NCBI GenBank assembly: GCA_006503475.1
Contig: RSEH01000333.1
Span: forward strand, 1-43,996
Reading direction: 5' to 3'
From: Stentor roeselii
Lineage: Eukaryota; Ciliophora; Heterotrichea; Heterotrichida; Stentoridae
Length of the DNA: 43,996 bases
The notes under the pieces were generated by a model that was given only the letters and a program-made list of their open reading frames with translations, was not told the DNA's origin and did no database searches. Position numbers and translations under genes: made by a program. Each line of letters opens with the position of its first letter. Position 1 is the stretch's first letter. Of the stretch, positions 1-8,969 are shown piece after piece.

Positions 1-129
1 GGTGGAATGTGTGTTGAAGAAGGAAACCCAAGAGAACTGATAAAAATAGAAAAATCGAAGTTTTTGAAGATGATAAAACATACAGGACCCGAAGAAAGTG
101 AATACTTAAAATCAAGACTTTCTAGTTAA
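1..129 (+). CDS. ABC transporter C-terminus, probably ABCC/MRP-like (5' partial)
   Basis: Frame 1 is open from the window edge to TAA at 127-129 and gives 42 residues. It begins GGMCVEEGNPREL and continues to FLKMIKHTG. Nucleotide-binding domains of ABCC-type transporters typically end in this pattern: the strand after the H-loop (GxVVExGxPxEL) followed by FYxMVKxxG. The gene would therefore encode an ATP-driven membrane exporter whose last NBD ends here. The Walker and signature motifs lie outside the window, so the family call rests on this tail alone. The next gene is convergent, with about 600 bp between the two stops. Confidence 0.55.
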   Translation, partial: GGMCVEEGNPRELIKIEKSKFLKMIKHTGPEESEYLKSRLSS

Positions 130-731
130 TTAATCATAGATTATCAGCTATATTTGTGGTTTAAATATGCGAATATTCAATATAAATTAAATATTAAGTA
201 TTAATTAAAATAAATTGGGATTTGGAAATATCAGATATAATTCAAATATTCTGATTATGTATAGTTATTCGATAAATTTGTTTTAGTAATAATGACTAGA
301 AATTATCAAATTAAAGGAAAAATTAAACCATTTGATAATTGTTTTAAATCATCGAAATAATTAATTTTTTTATAGTTTACCTAGTATTCGTTAAATAAAT
401 ATGTGAAAACAATTGATTGCTTAGTCTTAAAAAACGAGTATCAAAATTTACGAAATTTAATCTTCTATATATACTTATTAATTTAGAATATATTAAATAT
501 ATAAACTTATAAAAAACTCAAAAATTTCAGTCTTTTAACCTTTTCGCTCTTACAAAATAACTAATAAAACTATAATAGTCCGTGTAAGCAACTAAAAAAC
601 AACAATAATAAAATAAATTTAATAAAGAATATCAATGATTCGATTTCTAAAATAAACCATATCATCAGATTACAAATATTTGAATTACCAAGATAATTCA
701 AACTAAATAAATAACCATTAATAACTATTTG
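130..731. other. Intergenic, AT-rich, no gene seen
   Basis: This is the convergent spacer between the ABC transporter stop and the BTB gene stop. It is very AT-rich, with frequent stops in all frames. I see no RNA gene, repeat array or coding remnant. Confidence 0.6.
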
Positions 732-2261
732 TCATTCAAAAACCCATTCTTTTCCAAGAGCCAATCCATAAAGTTCGAAACACGAAAGACTTAACATGTG
801 ATTATCAGCCAAATTTTTATCAGTCATCAAGATCCTAAAAAATCTATACCCCCTCTCCTGCAGAGCCACTCCCCAAGTCGAAGTTTTTCCTTTTTCCCTC
901 AAATACTTAAGATCTTGAGCCTGCCTATTATTCCTTCTATCAAGAGAAACCCAATCACTTCCATTATTCGAAGCTTGAAAATTCCAACAAATCATTGTAT
1001 TCGAAGTTGAATTTCCATTTTTCAACGTATAAGCCGTTACCCTAAGCATTTTCCCTTCACCCAAATCAACCCCAACAAAAGAATTAATTTCATTCTTCGT
1101 TCTAAACCCATTCAACTCCCTTCCCGCCAGTTCTTCCACTTTTCCACTAGAAACACTTGAACAAAACGTTAAAACCTTTTCCCCAACAACAGGATTTTCC
1201 CAATTTCTCTGTTTTCCCGAAGTTCCTAAAAAGAAAAACAAGCCATTTTCATCCATATCAAAAGAATACACAAATTCTTGTCTTGGTCTCAAAAAAGTTT
1301 TGCTGAAATTTTGAGGAGGGTGTAAAAAAGTTTCAGAATTTTGGACTTTTAGGTTATTTTTCCAGCTGGTGGTTGTTTTTGATATGAATCGAATTGGAGT
1401 CTCTAGGTTTTGAGGTTTTTTCTGTTGAATTGAATAAGACTTTCTTGGTTTTTTTATGACTTTGTATTCATAGTCCTTCGCAATTTTATGTTCTGAAAGT
1501 TGAACTGAAATTCCTTCAAGTATCAAATCTTTACACATGGAAAGTCTTGAATTGTTAGCTGCTGCCAGCAACTCATTATGAGATAGAAAAGGCCAACGAA
1601 CTTCCTGCAAAAGTTGAAGAATTTCTGTTTCTTTCACCTTAGAAGGCTCAAGAGAAATAAAAGCAAGGACTGCATCGAAGACAGTTTTTTCTAAATCAAC
1701 TGAAAGCTCGTCACTTGAGAAGATCTTCAGAATGATATTGAAAGGAAGACTGTTGAAACTTTGAAGTTGATTAGAATCTTTTAGAACTTCTTGAAAATTA
1801 TGAATCACTTGGTTCATTGAAGCGTCAATCAATGTCTGACAATAAAATTTTATCCCTTCTGCAAGATAGTCCACACAATTTCTTCCACAAAGCAAATGGT
1901 CAATGATAAACTCCGCTGAAAGTTCAAGAAGATTCGGAATACCCATTGAATACCCAAGTGCTAAAAAGACATTAGCAGTCTCTTCATTAATCTTCGGCAA
2001 AATCTTTTCAGGGTCTTGATCCGCATAAAAAAAGCAGAGAAGGTCTTGAAAAACGGTTTTAACTGAAACATTTCCAAACTTCGGCTCAATGTAAGGTGGA
2101 AGGTTGACTTCATTTTTCGTCTCATTTTCAAAGGTTCTGAAAAAGTACTGAGAAGCTGCTGCAATGACGACTTTATGAGCTTTAAATGAAGTATCATCAA
2201 CTTTTATATTAACATCAGCTAAGTACTTGTTATTCAAGAACTTCATCAGGCCGAATTCCAT
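732..2261 (-). CDS. BTB-BACK protein with C-terminal discoidin-like domain
   Basis: The protein has 509 aa. Residues about 8-122 form a BTB/POZ fold (LADVNIKVDDTSFKAHKVV, then YFFRTF). A BACK-like helical region follows at about 125-260 and a low-complexity linker at about 265-330. Residues about 345-500 resemble the F5/8 type C (discoidin-like) domain found in HECTD1 and some BTB proteins (VGVDLGEGKMLRVTAYTL, WNFQASNNGSDW, YRFFRILMT, LSCFELYG). Such proteins usually act as substrate adaptors of Cullin-3 ubiquitin ligases; here that role is inference. Met6 (2246) is a good alternative start because BTB domains commonly begin (M)xFLNNxxLADV. The start lies 9 bp from the ATG of the divergent TMEM216-like gene. 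The stop codon is TGA. Confidence 0.88.
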   Translation of the reverse strand: MEFGLMKFLNNKYLADVNIKVDDTSFKAHKVVIAAASQYFFRTFENETKNEVNLPPYIEPKFGNVSVKTVFQDLLCFFYADQDPEKILPKINEETANVFLALGYSMGIPNLLELSAEFIIDHLLCGRNCVDYLAEGIKFYCQTLIDASMNQVIHNFQEVLKDSNQLQSFNSLPFNIILKIFSSDELSVDLEKTVFDAVLAFISLEPSKVKETEILQLLQEVRWPFLSHNELLAAANNSRLSMCKDLILEGISVQLSEHKIAKDYEYKVIKKPRKSYSIQQKKPQNLETPIRFISKTTTSWKNNLKVQNSETFLHPPQNFSKTFLRPRQEFVYSFDMDENGLFFFLGTSGKQRNWENPVVGEKVLTFCSSVSSGKVEELAGRELNGFRTKNEINSFVGVDLGEGKMLRVTAYTLKNGNSTSNTMICWNFQASNNGSDWVSLDRRNNRQAQDLKYLREKGKTSTWGVALQERGYRFFRILMTDKNLADNHMLSLSCFELYGLALGKEWVFE

Positions 2262-2270
2262 GTTTTTATA
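2262..2270. promoter_or_regulatory. Minimal bidirectional promoter spacer
   Basis: Only nine bases separate the ATG codons of the divergent BTB and TMEM216-like genes (24 if the BTB gene starts at its second Met). The core promoters must therefore lie in this AT-rich spacer or within the opposite coding region. No factor-binding motif can be assigned. Confidence 0.35.
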
Positions 2271-2726
2271 ATGTATACAGGGAAGCCTTCCAGTTCTCTA
2301 CCCCTTCAAATTGTTCTTTATATCGAACAGGTCTATTCTTGGGTTTATTTCTTGTTAGAAGGCCTTTTGTATGTCTTTCGTGGACAGTTTCTCGCTTATC
2401 CAACCCACGCTTTGAACTTAGAACTCGCGGGTTTGTTTTTCTTCGGAGTTGTTCAGTTAACCCGTGTTTTTTTAGGTAGTTTTCAAATAGGTACAATAGG
2501 AAACAAGACAGAAAGATCAGATATTTTAGTCTGGGGACTGATTTTGCTGTTTCCTAGTCTTTTAGGAGGAATTTTCTTCATCCGACTACAAGTTTACGTG
2601 TAAGTCTTAAATAGTCTCTTCGCCGACATCGTCTTAAACATCATTCTTCTTTTTTTCATGGTTGTTGACTTTTTCCTGATGCTAGTCACGATGATTGGGT
2701 TCAAAAAGCAAGAAAAACTTCAATAA
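2271..2726 (+). CDS. TMEM216/TMEM17/TMEM80-family transition-zone membrane protein
   Basis: The gene is 2271-2599 joined to 2615-2726. Removing a 15-nt intron replaces a TAA and continues the frame to TAA at 2724-2726, giving about 146 aa. It opens with SSLPLQIVLYIEQVYSWVYF and has four hydrophobic segments. Family hallmarks are SLPLQ near the N-terminus, a YPT motif after TM1, and FFGVVQLTRVFLG in TM2. Human members are of similar length (about 140-200 aa) and belong to the MKS/B9 complex that forms the membrane barrier at the base of cilia, which fits a heavily ciliated cell. I cannot separate TMEM216 from TMEM17 or TMEM80. The gene shares its upstream spacer with the BTB gene and ends 7 bp from the convergent pseudokinase-LRR gene. 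Confidence 0.85.
2600..2614 (+). other. 15-nt spliceosomal intron
   Basis: GTAAGTCTTAAATAG. It interrupts a Val codon of the TMEM216-like gene. Splicing removes an in-frame TAA and adds the last transmembrane segment, and A lies at intron position 10. Confidence 0.85.
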
Positions 2727-2733
2727 TAACTAA

Positions 2734-5493
2734 TTACTTTGGATCTAGTTGAAATAAGTTCGTTTCAGGAATACCGATGCTCATTTGCATGCTCGTCGAC
2801 GGCTTGTGATTTATTTTTCCTGTCACTGGGTCGATAAGCAGTTCAGCGAGTTTCTTATCGATTTCGTCTTCATGATGTCCAAGTCGCGCAATGAGTTTAT
2901 TTTCCACAAATTTTGAGTTAGAAGTCCACCTGATGATACTTTCAGCCATCAAGTTATACCCGAACTCTCCAAATCTCTTATTCGTCGCTTTTAACTTTTC
3001 ATACTGGGTGTTAAACATCACACTTTGCAATATCGAATTTTTATGTTTTTCTTTTATTTCATTATCACCGATGCTTAACTTGTGAATGATAAAATTTTCT
3101 GTTAATGCAGAGCCGATCTTTCCTCCACCTTCTTTGCTGATCCCGTTGCGGAAAAGGTCGATTTCTTGGATGTTGTGGTTGTTTTTTATCAGTTTCGCGA
3201 TATAAACAGCGCCTTCGTCGCCACAAGAGTTGCTGCTAAGGTTGATATACCTTAAATTATTCATACTTTCCGCCATTTCACAGATGAACTTAACACCCTG
3301 GGGTCTCAACTCACATCCAGAAAGGTTTATTTTTTCTAAAGTCTTGTTTTTCGCTAAGGGGTGACAAAGTTTTTCAGCGAAATGAGGACCCAGGTCGACT
3401 CCTGCCAATTCAAAGCTTTTCAGGTTGGAATGATGATTAAGAGCTTCTAAGAAATCGTTAAAGCCGATGTTTGAGGCTTGGTTGTCATTTCCACTTTCGT
3501 GATTTTCTCTTCCAGTACTTTCATTTGGATGTCGTTGCATCAGAGGGTTCCTGAATATGAGTTACTTTGACAGGTCGATGTCAGTTAGTGAAGAGTTGAT
3601 TTTAATGAAAAATGAAAGAATTTTTAATTCTTCTGCGTGGATCGTCTGCCCGCTTAGTTCAAGACTTGTGATTTGGTTTAGTCTCAGTTGTCGAAGAGGA
3701 AAAACAGCAGCTCCGAAGATACGAATGTTTGGAATGTTACTTTCTAAGATGAACTTGTAGATATAATCAAGGCAGAAATCGTTGAAAGCGTATTGTTGAA
3801 GTTGAAGAACGTAGTCATCTTGAAAGTACTTCAATTTTTTATCTGGGTTTTTTATAGGAATGTGCTCTAAACATTTAAGTAACTTTTTAGGGATTTTTTC
3901 GAGGGACTCGTAAATTCTTTTTAGTTCTTTCTGGACTTTTGAGATGTCTTCAAAGCGTTCTTTAGGATTTTTATGTAAAATTTTCATGATAAACTTTACC
4001 ATTTCGTTAGAAATGATGATGTCGTCAAGACATTTAGGACTTTTATTCGAGTCTTCAGTGATTATTGCAATTTCTTCAGTGTAAGTTTTTACTTTTTTCC
4101 CTGTTAAGGCAGTGAAGAGAATAGCGCCAATGCTGTAAATATCGCAACTCGCTTCTATCTTCGAAGAAGGAATATTTCCAGTGGTTTGATATTCATCCGC
4201 AAGTTCCTTATGTTCAGGTGCAAGAAACTCCTCATCTCGAAAGGTAATATCATACTTATCTCCTTCAAGTTGTTGAAAATACGCATTAGGTTTCTTTAAA
4301 ATATCAATAGGATCCCAAATAGCGAGTTCTAAATCTAAAAACTGAATTTCACCATCAACCCAGTACACTGAAGACTTATTCAAATTCGAGTGAATTACTT
4401 TTTCCTTGTGCAGCTCATTGAGCTGCACCAACAATTTCTGCCCTAACTCAATAGTTTCATGTTCAGTCAAACAAACAATATTTCTTTTATTCTGTTGAAA
4501 CGGGTACAACATTTTAGCTTCTTCTTTTCTTTTATCAAATCTTTCAGCAAGAGTTTCCTGCATAGTCTCAACTTCACTTATCTGCTTATATAAAATCCCT
4601 CCAGGTAGTTCACCGAATTCATCTTCATTAGTCTTAAGCAGATGTTTTTTCAAGACAATCTCACGAAAGTAGTTCTGTCGAAAGCTTTTATCCCCATTGA
4701 TGCCAGTTTGATAAATAAGTTCAAATTTTAAATTATTTTCCTCTCCAATCATTGCCTTTACTTCTAAAAGAGCATGTTTGTATTTTCGTTTGTAAATTGA
4801 AGAGATGTATTTTATTAGTTCAGGAGTTTTCGTGATTTCGTATTTTCCGAGGAATAAGTTACCAGGTTGTAAAAAAGTTATCACGGGAAATGGGTCGTCG
4901 ATTATGTGAGTTGAAAGAGTTCGGAGGAAGTTGTAAGACTCTTGGAAGATGTGAGCTAACTTTGAACATTCGCTTGTTAGACTTGATTTGAAGTCGCTGA
5001 AACTTAGATTTGATTGATTTGAGAAGAGAGAGTCTTTGAAGTCCTCAAGACCTTCGGAATTTATGAAGTCTAACTCGATGCAGCCTTCTGAGGAGATTGA
5101 TCTTAGGGTCTTGTCGATTAGGACGTAAAACTCGTCTGGAGTCATTTTAGAACCTTCTTCGAATCGGTAGAAATCGAATAGACCTGAATAAGGATTACAT
5201 TTTAGCTTCTTGTCGAGTTCGCCGGTGCTCATCACAATCAATTTAGTCAAAAATCCCAAGGCCTCAATTTCATTCGAAGCTTTAAAATTTTCATAATTCA
5301 AATGCATATCCTCACTCATCACGACTGACTTCTGAAACTCATTGACAGTCATAATAAAAGGAATTCCGAGTTCCTTCCATCTCAAGCACATAGCCGAGAC
5401 TTTTTCAATACTAAGAATATTGATATTCTATCTTTTTTTTACCTTTTTCACATTTTCATGCACTTGTTTCAGTACTTCCAAGTTTTGTCCCAT
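2734..5493 (-). CDS. Pseudokinase-leucine-rich-repeat fusion protein
   Basis: On the minus strand the exons are 5493-5443, 5427-3566 and 3550-2734; together they encode 909 aa. The first exon is short (MGQNLEVLKQVHENVKK) and has Gly2, a candidate N-myristoylation site. A protein-kinase-like domain covers about residues 200-525, but the HRD aspartate position reads HSN (about 363-365), the DFG position reads DLE (about 382-384), and APE is kept (about 420-422). That pattern predicts a catalytically dead or strongly altered kinase. Ribonuclease-inhibitor-type LRRs follow at about 600-850 (repeated LKSFELAGVDLG, LEKINLSGCEL, LRYINLSSNSCGDEGA). Kinase-LRR combinations are common in ciliates. A scaffold or regulatory role is inferred. 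It is head to head with the next gene, with 29 bp between the ATGs. Confidence 0.85.
3551..3565 (-). other. 15-nt spliceosomal intron
   Basis: GTAACTCATATTCAG (minus strand). Splicing joins DLS-K to NPLMQRHPNE and links the first LRR to the rest of the LRR array. The unspliced frame stops at the TAA inside the intron. Confidence 0.9.
5428..5442 (-). other. 15-nt spliceosomal intron
   Basis: GTAAAAAAAAGATAG (minus strand). Removing it joins a 17-codon first exon to the frame upstream of MCLRWKEL. Without it, a TAG closes that frame 12 codons upstream of the internal Met. Confidence 0.75.
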
Positions 5494-5522
5494 TAATAGC
5501 CGGATTTTTTCATATTTAAAAA
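5494..5522. promoter_or_regulatory. Short bidirectional promoter spacer
   Basis: This AT-rich 29-bp gap lies between the ATGs of the divergent pseudokinase-LRR and repeat-tail membrane protein genes. Both core promoters probably lie here. No specific element is recognised. Confidence 0.35.
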
Positions 5523-8500
5523 ATGCTTGCAAGCAATTCAGCGGGTTTTATAGTCCCAGTTTTATTTTTAGTCTCAGGTTTTTTTGCTTTTTATTTGACT
5601 GTCAGAACTGTCAGGATGCTTCAGAATCTTTTTGCGACTTGGAAATTCAGAAGTCTTTCCGATGATGAAAATATCAGAACACGACTTGGATTTAAAATTG
5701 TTTTGAAAAGAATTTACCCGGTTTACGGAGCTTTGAGTTATAATTCAGTTCAATATGATGTTCCACCTTCAGGACATTTATTGCAAATTTTGAATTACCT
5801 TCTGCTTGTATGGGGCTTGAACCTGTTTATTGTTTCTGAGGAAGAAAGTTTAGGAAACCCTTTAGCAGTGATTGTTGGAATAACTTCTACAAGTGTATCG
5901 GCGCTTTTGTCTCTTTTAATGCATGATTCTTTTGTAAGGAGCTGGAATCGTAATGCAAGGCGAGAGGTAGAAATAAAAGTAGTGGACAACTCAACGATTC
6001 TTGATTATCGTTCAAAAGAAACAAGAGAAAACGACATCTCTTTACAACTACTTATTTCATTAGTCTTATCGATGATGAGTTTATTTTCAGGTTGTTTTTT
6101 CTGCATTTTTTCATCAACTAGTTCAAAAGAAGAGATTTTACTTCCTGCAGTTCTTGCAAGTTGTATCTCTTGGGTAGTTGACTTGCCTTTTCGACTTCTA
6201 ATCGCTTTTGTGTTGCAGAAGTGGAATCTTGTTGATTGTTATTACCTCAGCTTTCCTTCTCTTTTTATTGAAATCGACCCAAAAGACGTTGTTTTGCTAA
6301 GAGTGAGTGAAAACTTTGAAGAAGAGAGAAATGACAGTTTTCCGAATGGAGACTCAAATGCCCCTTTCGACTGTTCACAAGGATTTTCTCCGAAGTTGAA
6401 GAATAAGACGATGGTCTCTTGTGAAATCGTCGTTCCGAGGATGTCTCCTGTTGAATCTGAACCTGAACAAGAGTGCAGTGAAAAGGTGCCCAGTAGTCGC
6501 AGTTTGAATACTTTGGCTTCTCATAATGTTAACTCTGAAGATGAGAACTCACAGGAACATATTGTTTTTAATGCCACTCCGAGACCTAGGTCTCCTATCA
6601 AGTCGAAATTTAATAGTCCTGCTAAATATACCAGTCCTGTTAAGATGAGGGATGCGAAGAACTCTGGATTTATGTTCTTGTATGAGGTTTCTATGGATTT
6701 TGAACCTAATGCAGAAATGTCTAGGGATTATTTCAATAGTGATCAGGAGGAAAAGGCGGTGGTTAAGGAGAAGTTAAATGTTTTTCATGATACAAGCCTT
6801 GAGGAAGAAAAGGATGAAATTAGTGATTATTTTGATATAAAAGAGCAGGACTGGACTGATAAAAAACTTCAGAATATAAATTTTGCATTCGATTCAGAAG
6901 TAAAAAGAGAGAGCGACATTGATGAAAAAATTGAAAATCATAAAAATGAAAAATTTGAAAATGACAAAGACGAAAAAATTGAAAATGATGAAGATAAAAA
7001 AAATGGAAAATATAAAGATAAAAAAATTGAAAGTTTAGATGAAAAAATCGAAAGCAATAACTATGAAAAAATTGAGAGCAAGTATAAAGATGAAAAAATT
7101 AAGAGCGATAGAGAAAGAAAAACTGAGAGCAAGTATAAAGATGAAAACATTAAGAGTGATAAAGATGAAAAAATTGACAAGTATAAAGATGAAAACATTA
7201 AGAGTGATAAAGATGAAAAAATCGACAAGTATAAAGATGAAAACATTAAGAGTGATAAAGATGAAAACATTAAGTGTGATAAAGATGAAAAAATTAAGAG
7301 CGATAGAGAAAGAAAAATTGAAAATGATAAAAATGAAAAAATTGAAAATGATGGACATAAAAAAATTGAAATGTTTTCAGATAAAAAATTTGAAAGTGAA
7401 GATGAAAAAATTGAGAGTGAAAAAATGACTATTCAAGACCTTTATCTTGAAAGCAAACCATTCTCAATTCAATACATAAACCCTCCTGAAGAACCCTTTA
7501 AGCCAACTTTAAACCTAGTCCCAGAGCTAAAACTCAAAGAATCACCTACTAAAAAGAGTGAAAAATCATTGAAACCAATCCAAGTTGAACTAAAAAGTGG
7601 AAAATCTAGCAAATATCAAGGTGAAAACAATTCTTTAATCGACTCATTCGACCGTTCGGAAAATTTTCCAATAACGGAAGACTATAGAGCAGACCATGAA
7701 GGAGACGGTGAGCCCTACGCTACACAATCTCCTAAAAAGTCCCCCCACATAAAATCCTTATCAAGTGAATCAAACGAATCAATCCCCCCAGTCGAAAATT
7801 CATCCCTTCTTTCTCTTCTCCAAAGATTTCCAAAAGGAAAAAAAAACACTTCAATCCTTCCAAAACACCCAAAAGTCCCAACCGAGTCACGTACAGGAAA
7901 GACCTTAATAAGCCTTCACCGAAAGCTCATATCCTTTGAAGAAGACCAAGAAAATCACGTCCCATCTCACACCCAGTTAATCTCTCCATTAATCTTCTCA
8001 GGTATCGGTTCATTTGACCAAAACCCTTCAGGTCCAGTCCATTTCGACGAATTTTCCAAAATCACTGAAAATGACGAGGTGACTTCTTCAAACATCTCAA
8101 AGCGAGAAGAAAAAATAAATTCAAAAGAAAGTCCTTCAGAAGTTTTACTAATGTCAACAGTAAAAGAAGAGCAAGACACTAAAAATGATTCATTAAAAGC
8201 ACTGAACTCATTAAACGAAATAAAAAATAAAGAAAATCTTGACTTTATCATTTCAAGTTCATCATTCGCCTCAGAACTTTCATCATCTTCAGAAGTAAAA
8301 AAAGTAGAAAAAAAATCTTCTCGTAAAAAAATTTGTGTAATGACGTCGAATGGAGAATCAGAAGAAACAAGTAATCCAGAATGTTACAAACGTTATGTTT
8401 CTAAATCAGGAGATGAAAGGCGAGGGTCTCGTCCTCCATATCGTCCTTCTAAGTCAAACTGCAAGTCAAAAGACAGAAGTAGCGAAAGGGAAGTTTTAAG

Positions 8501-8969
8501 TTCAGCAGAAGCGAGATACCGTCCAAAGCTTGACTGTTACTTTTCAACAAAGCCTCCTGCGAAAGACCTGGTGAAGGACAAGAAGGTCTTTGATAAGAAG
8601 AACAGAAAAGAAATTTTGAAAAATATTGAAAAACTTTTAGAAGTTAAAGAAAATGATTATGATGATATTGAAATTGCTAGACTTAAAGCGATGCTTGCTT
8701 CGAGACAGTCTTTTAAGAAGAAACATGTGGAAACACCGAAAGATACTCCTTATAACCAGAAGATTCAAACTGTCTTTTCTGATGGAAGCACTCCTGTTGA
8801 AGAGTTCAGACTCGACCCCCAAGCAGCGAAAAAACGAGAAGAAAGACTTAAAAGAATCTCATCAATCTACACCTCAAAACGAGTAAAATCAGGAAAAAGG
8901 AAAAATAAAGGAACTTTAAGTCCTTCCAAGTCAGAAAATTCAATGAAAAAAAACTCTTTAATTAACTAG
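5523..8969 (+). CDS. Multi-TM membrane protein with long Lys/Asp/Glu-rich repeat tail
   Basis: The protein has 1,148 aa in one open frame. The N-terminal ~250 residues contain about five hydrophobic segments (about 8-28, 83-103, 110-132, 172-195 and 203-230). The rest is a long, polar, probably cytosolic and disordered region rich in Ser, Glu and Lys. Residues about 465-640 are degenerate charged repeats built on KYKDENIKSDKDEKID, followed by SP-rich stretches and a basic C-terminus. The hydrophobic part faintly recalls polycystin-1-type membrane blocks, but I cannot name a family. The start is the first ATG after the 29-bp divergent spacer. The stop TAG overlaps the stop of the convergent gene. 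The protein is probably real because its codon use stays coding-like over 3.4 kb. Confidence 0.8.
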   Translation: MLASNSAGFIVPVLFLVSGFFAFYLTVRTVRMLQNLFATWKFRSLSDDENIRTRLGFKIVLKRIYPVYGALSYNSVQYDVPPSGHLLQILNYLLLVWGLNLFIVSEEESLGNPLAVIVGITSTSVSALLSLLMHDSFVRSWNRNARREVEIKVVDNSTILDYRSKETRENDISLQLLISLVLSMMSLFSGCFFCIFSSTSSKEEILLPAVLASCISWVVDLPFRLLIAFVLQKWNLVDCYYLSFPSLFIEIDPKDVVLLRVSENFEEERNDSFPNGDSNAPFDCSQGFSPKLKNKTMVSCEIVVPRMSPVESEPEQECSEKVPSSRSLNTLASHNVNSEDENSQEHIVFNATPRPRSPIKSKFNSPAKYTSPVKMRDAKNSGFMFLYEVSMDFEPNAEMSRDYFNSDQEEKAVVKEKLNVFHDTSLEEEKDEISDYFDIKEQDWTDKKLQNINFAFDSEVKRESDIDEKIENHKNEKFENDKDEKIENDEDKKNGKYKDKKIESLDEKIESNNYEKIESKYKDEKIKSDRERKTESKYKDENIKSDKDEKIDKYKDENIKSDKDEKIDKYKDENIKSDKDENIKCDKDEKIKSDRERKIENDKNEKIENDGHKKIEMFSDKKFESEDEKIESEKMTIQDLYLESKPFSIQYINPPEEPFKPTLNLVPELKLKESPTKKSEKSLKPIQVELKSGKSSKYQGENNSLIDSFDRSENFPITEDYRADHEGDGEPYATQSPKKSPHIKSLSSESNESIPPVENSSLLSLLQRFPKGKKNTSILPKHPKVPTESRTGKTLISLHRKLISFEEDQENHVPSHTQLISPLIFSGIGSFDQNPSGPVHFDEFSKITENDEVTSSNISKREEKINSKESPSEVLLMSTVKEEQDTKNDSLKALNSLNEIKNKENLDFIISSSSFASELSSSSEVKKVEKKSSRKKICVMTSNGESEETSNPECYKRYVSKSGDERRGSRPPYRPSKSNCKSKDRSSEREVLSSAEARYRPKLDCYFSTKPPAKDLVKDKKVFDKKNRKEILKNIEKLLEVKENDYDDIEIARLKAMLASRQSFKKKHVETPKDTPYNQKIQTVFSDGSTPVEEFRLDPQAAKKREERLKRISSIYTSKRVKSGKRKNKGTLSPSKSENSMKKNSLIN
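6910..7430 (+). repeat. Coding minisatellite (charged DEKIKSDK repeats)
   Basis: Inside the preceding gene, short units such as GATGAAAAAATTGAAAGC recur. Between about 7125 and 7270 they form near-perfect ~48-bp copies encoding KYKDENIKSDKDEKID. The high A content lets other frames stay open, which produces misleading overlapping frames on both strands. Confidence 0.85.

Noticed and set aside
7035-7428. Several overlapping frames on both strands inside the Lys/Asp repeat
   Set aside because: Low-complexity frames of A-rich repeats in the main 1,148-aa protein; composition is just the repeat read in other frames.
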